From NCBI GenBank assembly GCA_002413395.1, contig DHWX01000067.1, positions 1 through 60,808 of the forward strand: a stretch of 60,808 bases of DNA, read 5' to 3'. How positions within the stretch are numbered: position 1 is the stretch's first letter; each line of letters begins with the position of its first letter. This stretch comes from Polaromonas sp. UBA5171. Its GTDB lineage: Bacteria; Pseudomonadota; Gammaproteobacteria; Burkholderiales; Burkholderiaceae_C. Of this stretch, positions 43,222-50,075 are shown in pieces. Under the pieces are notes generated by a model, which was not told the DNA's origin, ran no database searches, and saw nothing but the letters and a program-made list of their open reading frames with translations. Made by a program: the position numbers and the translations under genes.

Positions 43222-43650
43222 ATGGATTTAAGAAAACTCAAGACACTGATTGACCTGGTTTCCGAGTCTAATGTGTCTGAACTTGAAATTACCGAAGCCG
43301 AAGGCAAGGTACGTATTGTTAAATCCAGCGGTGCTCCTGTCATGCAGCAGCCTGCCGTGACCATGGCCCCAGCCGCCGCTGTGGCCGCCGTCGCGGAGGT
43401 TCCGGCAGCGGCCCCTGGTCATACAGTCAAGTCGCCCATGGTTGGCACGTTTTATCGATCCTCCAGTCCCGGGGCCAAACCTTACGTGGAACTTGGCAGC
43501 GTGGTCAAGAAGGGCGAAACCATCTGCATCATTGAGGCCATGAAAATCCTCAACGAAATTGAAGCTGATCAATCCGGAACCATCACCAGGATTCTTTCGG
43601 AAAATGGCCAGGCCGTGGAATACGGGCAGCCTCTTTTTATCATTGAGTAA
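43222..43650 (+). CDS. accB: Biotin carboxyl carrier protein of acetyl-CoA carboxylase
   Basis: Carries the biotin that shuttles carboxyl groups in fatty acid initiation. The 142-residue protein starts MDLRKLKTLIDLVSESN, has an Ala/Pro/Val-rich linker (residues about 45-70) and the biotinyl domain with the acceptor lysine in IEAMKILNEIEA near residue 108. GGAGAG precedes the ATG at 43222. TTGGGT (43007-43012), 16 bases, TACACT (43029-43034) is a possible promoter in the 235-base upstream gap. It pairs with accC 75 bases downstream. Confidence 0.96.
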   Translation: MDLRKLKTLIDLVSESNVSELEITEAEGKVRIVKSSGAPVMQQPAVTMAPAAAVAAVAEVPAAAPGHTVKSPMVGTFYRSSSPGAKPYVELGSVVKKGETICIIEAMKILNEIEADQSGTITRILSENGQAVEYGQPLFIIE

Positions 43651-43725
43651 GCGAGCCTCAACCCTTCCCGTGATCCACTTTTCGAACGCAGATCCGTCAA
43701 ACCCGCCAGACCAGGCCTTAGCCGC

Positions 43726-45075
43726 ATGTTCAAAAAAATACTGATTGCCAACCGTGGAGAGATCGCTTTGCGGATCCAGCGTGCCTGCCGTGAGCTCGGC
43801 GTCAAGGCCGTGATGGTTTATTCCGAAGCGGATCGCGAGGCCAAATACATCAAGCTGGCCGATGAATCGGTGTGTATCGGGCCGGCACCTTCGGCCCTGA
43901 GCTACCTCAATATGCCCGCCATTATTTCAGCGGCCGAGGTGACCGATGCCGAAGCCATTCACCCCGGCTATGGTTTTCTGAGCGAAAACGCCGACTTTGC
44001 CGAGCGTGTTGAAAAGAGCGGTTTCAAGTTCATTGGCCCTTCGCCTGAGTCAATCCGACTGATGGGCGACAAGGTGTCGGCCAAGCAGTCCATGATCAAG
44101 GCGGGTGTGCCGTGCGTACCTGGCTCCGAGGGCGCGTTGCCCGATGATGCCGCCTTTATCAAGCGCACTGCCAAGCAGATTGGCTACCCCATCATCATCA
44201 AGGCTGCGGGCGGCGGAGGTGGGCGCGGCATGCGCGTGGTGCACACCGAAGCGGCCTTGCTCCACGCGGTGCAGACCACCAAGGCGGAGGCAGGCGCGGC
44301 ATTCGGCAATCCCGAAGTTTACATGGAGAAATTCCTGCAGAACCCGCGGCACATTGAAATTCAGATCCTGGCTGACCAGTATAAAAATGCAGTCTGGCTG
44401 GGCGAGCGTGACTGCTCCATGCAGCGCCGGCATCAAAAAATCATTGAAGAAGCGCCAGCGCCGGGCATTCCGCGCAAGTTAATTGAAAGAATCGGGGACC
44501 GCTGCGTGGCAGCCGTCAAGAAAATTGGCTACCTTGGAGCAGGCACCTTTGAGTTTCTCTACGAAGGCGGCGAATTCTATTTCATCGAAATGAACACTCG
44601 CGTGCAGGTAGAGCACCCGGTCACTGAATGGATTACCGGCGTTGACATCGTGCGCACCCAGATCATGGTGGCTGCCGGTGAGAAGTTGCCTTTCACCCAA
44701 CGCAATATCCAGCTCAAGGGCCATGCGATTGAATGTCGCATCAATGCGGAAGACCCCTACAAGTTCGTTCCCTCGCCCGGACGCATCACGACCTGGCATA
44801 CCCCGGGTGGCCCGGGGGTGCGAGTCGATTCGCACATTTACACCAACTACTTCGTGCCGCCCAACTATGACTCAATGATTGGCAAGATCATCGTGCACGG
44901 CGATACGCGCGAGCAGGCGCTGGCGCGCATGAATACCGCGCTGGCTGAAACCGTGGTCGAAGGCATCAACACCAATATTGCGCTGCACCGCGAGTTGATG
45001 GTGGACGCCAAGTTCGTGGACGGCGGCACCAACATTCACTACCTTGAAGAGTGGCTGTCAAAGCGTGAGCGCTAA
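43726..45075 (+). CDS. accC: Biotin carboxylase subunit of acetyl-CoA carboxylase
   Basis: ATP-dependent carboxylation of AccB-bound biotin. The 449-residue ATP-grasp enzyme begins MFKKILIANRGEIALRIQRA, has the glycine-rich loop KAAGGGGGRGMRVV, EKFLQNPRHIEIQ, the catalytic MNTRVQVEHPVTEW and the C-terminal YDSMIGKIIVHG. Length and motifs are standard. It follows accB and ends 9 bases before prmA. Confidence 0.98.
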   Translation: MFKKILIANRGEIALRIQRACRELGVKAVMVYSEADREAKYIKLADESVCIGPAPSALSYLNMPAIISAAEVTDAEAIHPGYGFLSENADFAERVEKSGFKFIGPSPESIRLMGDKVSAKQSMIKAGVPCVPGSEGALPDDAAFIKRTAKQIGYPIIIKAAGGGGGRGMRVVHTEAALLHAVQTTKAEAGAAFGNPEVYMEKFLQNPRHIEIQILADQYKNAVWLGERDCSMQRRHQKIIEEAPAPGIPRKLIERIGDRCVAAVKKIGYLGAGTFEFLYEGGEFYFIEMNTRVQVEHPVTEWITGVDIVRTQIMVAAGEKLPFTQRNIQLKGHAIECRINAEDPYKFVPSPGRITTWHTPGGPGVRVDSHIYTNYFVPPNYDSMIGKIIVHGDTREQALARMNTALAETVVEGINTNIALHRELMVDAKFVDGGTNIHYLEEWLSKRER

Positions 45076-45084
45076 GCCATTGCG

Positions 45085-45981
45085 ATGCGCATGTTTGAGC
45101 TGATTCTGCTGGCGCCGGTCTACCAGGTTGAGGCGCTCAGCGAGGCGCTGGAAGCACTTGATGCGCTCAGTGTTTCGGTGGAAGATGCCGACGCGCAGAC
45201 ACCGCACGAGCAAGCCCTGTTTGGTGAGCCCGACATGCCACCGCCCAAACCGGGCTGGGAGCGTTCGCGCATGGTGTCGCTGTTCGCCACCGAGGTTCTG
45301 GCACGGGACGCCGCCGGCGTGTTGGAAGCACAGGATTTTTTTGCAGGCTGCCAGTTGGTGGCGGTACAAGCCGTGCCCGAGCAGGATTGGGTGCGACTGA
45401 CGCAATCGCAGTTCACGCCGGTGGAAATTACGCCAGAATTCTGGATTGTGCCGACCTGGCATGAGCCCCCCGCGCAAGCCCGGCAGGTCATACGGCTGGA
45501 CCCGGGCTTGGCTTTTGGCACCGGAACCCATCCGACCACCAGCATGTGCCTGCAATGGATTGCCGGGCAGGGAGCTGCAGGAAAATCGCTGGGGCGGGTG
45601 CTTGACTACGGCTGTGGGTCCGGCATTCTGGCCATCGGCGCGGCGAAGTTTGGGGCTGTGGATATTGATGCCGTGGATATTGATGCGGCGGCGGTCGAGT
45701 CCACCCGCGCCAATGCCCAAGCCAATCATGTGCGTCTTCACGTCGGTTTACCTGATCAGGCGCATGACACTTATCAGACCGTGCTCGCCAACATTCTGGC
45801 CACGCCTTTGAAAGTGCTGGCGCCGCTGCTGTGCTCGTATGTTGAAAAAGGCGGCCATCTGGTGCTGGCAGGCATTCTGGCGCGCCAAGCCGATGAGCTC
45901 AAGGCTGTCTACGCACCCTATTGCCAGCTTCATGTGCACGCCCGGAAAGACGGCTGGATATTGATGATCGGGGAGTTTTGA
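45085..45981 (+). CDS. prmA: Ribosomal protein L11 methyltransferase
   Basis: Trimethylates ribosomal protein L11. The 298-residue protein has the N-terminal L11-recognition domain (MRMFELILLAPVYQVEALSE) and the SAM-binding core with AFGTGTHPTTSMCLQ and VLDYGCGSGILAIGAAKFG, then the catalytic VLANILATPLKVL. It follows accC by 9 bases, an order common in Burkholderiales, so it is likely in the same operon. Confidence 0.95.
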   Translation: MRMFELILLAPVYQVEALSEALEALDALSVSVEDADAQTPHEQALFGEPDMPPPKPGWERSRMVSLFATEVLARDAAGVLEAQDFFAGCQLVAVQAVPEQDWVRLTQSQFTPVEITPEFWIVPTWHEPPAQARQVIRLDPGLAFGTGTHPTTSMCLQWIAGQGAAGKSLGRVLDYGCGSGILAIGAAKFGAVDIDAVDIDAAAVESTRANAQANHVRLHVGLPDQAHDTYQTVLANILATPLKVLAPLLCSYVEKGGHLVLAGILARQADELKAVYAPYCQLHVHARKDGWILMIGEF

Positions 45982-46058
45982 GCACAGTGGCAAACGCTTG
46001 CTCGACGGCATTTTTTCGTCGTTCTTTTCAGTCGTGCCCCCCTACAATACTGCGCTAG

Positions 46059-47093
46059 ATGAGCCTGATTACGCGCTGTCCCGCTTGCGGCACGATGTTC
46101 AAAGTCGTGGCCGATCAACTCAAAGTCTCCCGGGGCTGGGTGCGCTGCGGGCATTGCGCCGATGTGTTTGATGGATCCGCTCACCTTCTGCCCGAAGAAG
46201 CGGTTATGCTGCCGCCATCGGCCTTGACCCCAGATGACGTGCCTGCGGTTGGGCAGACGCCCACCATGCGGAGCGCGGAAGTACTGGAGGCGGCCGCAGA
46301 TCGGGCGCCCTCGATGCCGCTCAGACACAATGACGCACAGGACAGCGTTGCCGATTTTGATCCAGCAAGCTGGAAGCAGGTTCAGCAGGAACGTCAGCAG
46401 CATGAAGTCGAGCCCGTGCCGGTACCTGATACCGTGTCTTCCACGGACGCGCCTCTGGAATGGTCGGCGTTAACGCAGACGGCGAAAGCGGATGAATCTG
46501 GCTTTGAGTCTTCTGGCAGGGTTGATTCTGAAGCTGCGCCTGAGGTTTCATTTGTGCGCAATGCGCGGCGTAAGGTTTTCTGGAGAAAACCACTGATACG
46601 CTGGTCGTTGGGCGGGTTGTCATTTTTGTTGTTTGTCACGCTTGTTTTGCAGGGAGTGATACAGCAAAAAGACAGTCTGGCCGTGTTTGAGCCAAGGCTT
46701 GTCCCACTGCTTCAAAGGCTTTGCAGCCACTTGCACTGTGAAATCCGGCCGCCACGCCATATCGAGTCGCTGGTGATTGACAACTCCACCTTCAACAAGA
46801 TCGGCCCTGATGTCTACAGACTCAGTTTCACACTCAAAAATACCGGTGCCATGGCGCTTGAAATACCCGCCATGGAAGTGACCCTGACCGATTCCCAGGA
46901 TCAGGCGCTGGTGCGCCGCGTGCTGACGCCAGCGCAGTTCGGGGCAATCATCAACACGCTGGCCAACCATTCGGAACTGGTCGGCGTTGTGACCATGAAA
47001 GTCTCTGTTAACGGCGACGGTGGTACTGCCCCGCCGCAACCACCGGCCCCTTTTCGGGTGGCTGGCTACCGTATCCTCGCCTTTTATCCATAG
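46059..47093 (+). CDS. Zinc-ribbon DUF3426 membrane protein
   Basis: A 344-residue protein. It begins with a MJ0042-type zinc ribbon (CPACGTMFKVV then VRCGHCADVF), continues with an acidic, Gln/Glu-rich linker of about 120 residues, has one transmembrane helix near residue 188 (SLGGLSFLLFVTLVLQGV) and ends with a DUF3426 domain of about 120 residues, which would be periplasmic. The role is unknown; in Burkholderiales it is regularly found after prmA. The gap to the PfkB kinase is 20 bases. Confidence 0.86.
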   Translation: MSLITRCPACGTMFKVVADQLKVSRGWVRCGHCADVFDGSAHLLPEEAVMLPPSALTPDDVPAVGQTPTMRSAEVLEAAADRAPSMPLRHNDAQDSVADFDPASWKQVQQERQQHEVEPVPVPDTVSSTDAPLEWSALTQTAKADESGFESSGRVDSEAAPEVSFVRNARRKVFWRKPLIRWSLGGLSFLLFVTLVLQGVIQQKDSLAVFEPRLVPLLQRLCSHLHCEIRPPRHIESLVIDNSTFNKIGPDVYRLSFTLKNTGAMALEIPAMEVTLTDSQDQALVRRVLTPAQFGAIINTLANHSELVGVVTMKVSVNGDGGTAPPQPPAPFRVAGYRILAFYP

Positions 47094-47113
47094 CTAGTTG
47101 AATCGAGAACTGA

Positions 47114-48016
47114 ATGTCTGCTGTAATTTGTGGCTCCCTGGCGTTTGACACCATCATGAGTTTTGAGGGCCGCTTTTCCGAGCAGATACTGCCCGACCAG
47201 TTGCACATTCTCAACGTGTCCTTTCTGGTGCCATCCCTGCGCCGCGAATTCGGGGGCTGTGCCGGCAACGTAGCCTACGGCCTGCAACAGCTCGGCGGCA
47301 CACCTTTGCCGATGGCCACAGTCGGTAGCGACGGCGCTGACTATGTGGGGCGCATGAAAACACTCGGCATCAGCACCGAATTTGTCCGCCAAGTCGGTGA
47401 TACCTATACCGCGCAGGCCATGATCATGACCGACCGTGACAACAACCAGATCACGGCTTTTCACCCGGGCGCGATGATGCAGGCCCACATTACCCGGATC
47501 GAGGCGCGCAGTGACATCAAGCTGGGCATTATTTCGCCGGACGGGCGCGATGCCATGCTGCAGCATGCCGAACAATTCAAGGCGGCCGGCATCCCGTTTG
47601 TATTTGACCCGGGTCAGGGCCTGCCCATGTTTGACGGCCAGGAGCTTGCTCATTTCGTCGAGCTGGCAAGCTGGGTGACTGTCAATGATTACGAAGCCAA
47701 AATGCTCAGTGACCGCACGGGCCTGTCGTGCGCCGAGATGTCCAGGCGGGTGCAGGGCCTGGTGGTGACGCTGGGGGCCGAGGGTTGCGAGATCTGGATC
47801 GACGGTGAGAAAACAGCGGTGCCACCGGTAAAGGCCGAGGCGGTGATCGATCCGACGGGCTGTGGTGATGCGTTCCGCGGGGCGCTGCTTTACGGGCTGG
47901 AGCAGGGCTGGTCGCTGGCGCGCTGCGCCGACTTGGGGAACCGGGTGGGTGCCCGCAAGATTGCCAGCCGTGGCGGTCAAAATTACACGCTAAGTGCAGA
48001 TCAATTAGAACGATAG
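47114..48016 (+). CDS. PfkB-family carbohydrate kinase (adenosine kinase-like)
   Basis: A 300-residue ribokinase-fold enzyme. Motif 1 is GGCAGNVAYGLQQLGG near residue 47, motif 2 DPTGCGDAFRGALLYGL near 251 with the catalytic Asp, and the anion-hole glycines are present. The style (SLAFDTIMSFEGRFSEQILPD) resembles proteins annotated as adenosine or nucleoside kinases, but the substrate is not certain. It ends the plus-strand block; next is the convergent histone-like gene. Confidence 0.86.
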   Translation: MSAVICGSLAFDTIMSFEGRFSEQILPDQLHILNVSFLVPSLRREFGGCAGNVAYGLQQLGGTPLPMATVGSDGADYVGRMKTLGISTEFVRQVGDTYTAQAMIMTDRDNNQITAFHPGAMMQAHITRIEARSDIKLGIISPDGRDAMLQHAEQFKAAGIPFVFDPGQGLPMFDGQELAHFVELASWVTVNDYEAKMLSDRTGLSCAEMSRRVQGLVVTLGAEGCEIWIDGEKTAVPPVKAEAVIDPTGCGDAFRGALLYGLEQGWSLARCADLGNRVGARKIASRGGQNYTLSADQLER

Positions 48017-48068
48017 ACCAGGTTGCGGGTAACTGGTCACCGCAACGGACGCAGATTTCGCATTGAAA

Positions 48069-48096
48069 AAGCCCGACATCTTGCGACATCGGGCTT
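48069..48096 (-). terminator. Intrinsic terminator of the histone-like gene
   Basis: AAGCCCGA at 48069-48076 pairs with TCGGGCTT at 48089-48096. On the minus strand the stem is followed by a T-run (48070-48066), and it lies 22 bases after the stop of the minus-strand histone-like gene. It may serve the convergent PfkB kinase gene in the other direction. Confidence 0.7.
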
Positions 48097-48117
48097 CAAT
48101 CAGAAAGACCTGACTGC

Positions 48118-48540
48118 TTACGGCTTGCTGGCTGTGGGAAACGGCCACGCCGCTTGCGGGTTCAGGGTTGTCTGAGCCGCAGGGGCAGCAGCTACAGCGG
48201 GAGCTGCTGCAGCGGGTTTTTTCGCGGCTTTCTTCGCAGCGGGTTTTTTCGCGGCTTTCTTCGCAGCGGCTTTCTTCGCAGCGGGTTTTTTTGCGGCGAC
48301 TTTTTTTGCTACTTTCTTCGCAGCGGGTTTTTTTGCGGCGACTTTTTTCGCTGCCGGTTTTTTAGCCGCTACCTTTTTGGCTGGAGCCTTTTTCGCGACT
48401 ACTTTCTTTGCAGGCGCTTTTTTAGCCGGGGCCTTTTTCGCGACTACTTTCTTTGCAGGCGCTTTTTTAGCCGCTACTTTTTTAGCGGGCGCTTTCTTGG
48501 GAGCAGCTTTTTTAGCCGCAGGTTTTTTCGCAGTTGCCAT
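48118..48540 (-). CDS. Histone H1-like Ala/Lys/Pro-rich protein
   Basis: A 140-residue, extremely basic protein built from AAKK, PAKK and VAAKK repeats over residues 4-110, followed by an Ala/Pro stretch and a non-repetitive tail ending AAWPFPTASKP. It resembles the C-terminal tail of eukaryotic H1 and bacterial AlgP/BpH1-like DNA-binding proteins; it probably coats DNA, but no specific role is shown. The start MATAKKPAAKK at 48540 has AAGGAGAA upstream. Repeat number is likely to vary between strains by slippage. Confidence 0.88.
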   Translation of the reverse strand: MATAKKPAAKKAAPKKAPAKKVAAKKAPAKKVVAKKAPAKKAPAKKVVAKKAPAKKVAAKKPAAKKVAAKKPAAKKVAKKVAAKKPAAKKAAAKKAAKKPAAKKAAKKPAAAAPAVAAAPAAQTTLNPQAAWPFPTASKP

Positions 48541-48650
48541 AGTTTTCTCCTTGATCACATTGCAAAGAGCACTTCACGTCTGGAGTACGCAAAGCGATTC
48601 AGGGCGTTGGGCTGTCGGTTGACCGGGCCCAGCGCCGCGAACACAGGAAC

Positions 48651-48690
48651 AAAGCCCGGCGCGCGCTCTTCGGTCGCGTCGCTGGGCTTT
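48651..48690 (-). terminator. Possible terminator after nrdB
   Basis: AAAGCCC at 48651-48657 pairs with GGGCTTT at 48684-48690, with further GC pairing inside and a TTCG tetraloop near the centre. On the minus strand it follows the nrdB stop by 40 bases and ends in TTTGTT, a weak T-run. It lies between nrdB and the histone-like gene on the same strand. Confidence 0.45.
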
Positions 48691-48729
48691 GCAATTCTTG
48701 AAATCATGGTTATGTTTGTCCGGTTTCAA

Positions 48730-49929
48730 TCAATCCCACGATAGAGCACCACCCGACTGGTACTCAATCACACGGGTTTCAAAGAAGTTACGTTCTTTTT
48801 TAAGGTCAATCATTTCGCTCATCCACGGGAACGGATTGTCCTCGTTAGGGAAGAGTGTTTCAAGCCCAATTTGCGTGGCGCGGCGATTGGCAATGTAGCG
48901 CAGGTAGCCCTTGAACATGGAAGCATTGAGGCCGAGTACGCCACGCGGCATGGTGTCTTCGGCGTAACGGTATTCCAGTTCGACGGCTTTCATGAACAGG
49001 GCCTTGATTTCGTCCTTGAATTCCGTGGTCCAGAGCTGTGGGTTCTCGAGCTTGATCTGGTTGATCAAATCGATGCCAAAGTTGCAGTGCATGGACTCGT
49101 CGCGCAGGATGTACTGATATTGCTCGGCCGCACCCGTCATCTTGTTTTGCCGCCCCAAAGCAAGAATCTGCGTAAAGCCCACGTAGAAGAACAGTCCTTC
49201 CATCAGGCAGGCAAAAACAATCAGTGACTTGAGCAGGGTTTGGTCGGCTTCGGTGGTGCCGGTTTTGAAGTAAGGGTTCGAGATGACTTCAATGAAAGGG
49301 ATCAGGAACTGGTCTTTATCCCTGATGGACGGCACTTCGTTATAGGCGTTGAAAATTTCGCTTTCGTCCAGGCCGAGCGATTCGGTGATGTACTGGTAGG
49401 CGTGTGTGTGGATGGCCTCTTCGAAGGCCTGGCGCAGCAGGAACTGGCGGCATTCGGGGGCCGTGATGTGGCGGTATGTTCCGAGTACGATGTTGTTGGC
49501 CGCGAGCGAATCGGCGGTCACAAAGAAACCCAGGTTGCGCTTGACCAGACGCCGCTCGTCTTCGCTCAAGCCATTTGGATCTTTCCATAGCGCGATGTCG
49601 CGCGTCATGTTGATCTCCTGCGGCATCCAGTGGTTGGCGCAGGTGGCAAGATACTTTTCCCAGGCCCATTTGTATTTGAATGGAACGAGCTGGTTGACGT
49701 CAGTCTGGCCGTTGATGATGCGCTTGCTGGAAACCTTGATGCGCTGTGCCGCAGCGGGTGCAACAGTGGCCGTTACGGATGCAAGTGCGCTGTCGCGCAG
49801 TCTGCGCGCCTGGGGTTGCTCGAATGAAGCCGGGGAAAGAGGTGAGAGATCCATCGAGCGGCTGTCGGGAAGGCCGCTGGTAAAAGATTTTTGCAATGAT
49901 GGTTTGACTTCTTCGTCCCAGGTCAACAT
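48730..49929 (-). CDS. nrdB: Class Ia ribonucleotide reductase, beta subunit
   Basis: Provides the tyrosyl radical for NrdA. The 399-residue ferritin-like protein shows iron-ligand helices with RQAFEEAIHTHAYQYI and DESMHCNFGIDL, and the C-terminal tail YQSGGALSWD that docks to NrdA. The start MLTWDEEVKP at 49929 is preferred over a longer frame because it has the family-like beginning and GGAAA upstream. It lies 146 bases downstream of nrdA, a gap that holds no gene, and is probably in the same operon. Confidence 0.96.
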   Translation of the reverse strand: MLTWDEEVKPSLQKSFTSGLPDSRSMDLSPLSPASFEQPQARRLRDSALASVTATVAPAAAQRIKVSSKRIINGQTDVNQLVPFKYKWAWEKYLATCANHWMPQEINMTRDIALWKDPNGLSEDERRLVKRNLGFFVTADSLAANNIVLGTYRHITAPECRQFLLRQAFEEAIHTHAYQYITESLGLDESEIFNAYNEVPSIRDKDQFLIPFIEVISNPYFKTGTTEADQTLLKSLIVFACLMEGLFFYVGFTQILALGRQNKMTGAAEQYQYILRDESMHCNFGIDLINQIKLENPQLWTTEFKDEIKALFMKAVELEYRYAEDTMPRGVLGLNASMFKGYLRYIANRRATQIGLETLFPNEDNPFPWMSEMIDLKKERNFFETRVIEYQSGGALSWD

Positions 49930-50075
49930 AGAGGTTTCCAATATTTCGTGATTATGAAAGCAGTGATACAAAATGAAAAGTGTTCATTCACATCGCGGCA
50001 AATTAGTGTTGCTCAATTACATCGAGTTGGCATCGAATCGGTTGAAGCATTTCGGCGCGCGTTTCGCTGGCGTGC

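Noticed and set aside
48168..48744. Plus-strand frames rich in Phe, Arg and Ser opposite the histone-like gene
   Set aside because: They arise from the complement of Ala/Lys codons in the repeat array and have no independent support.
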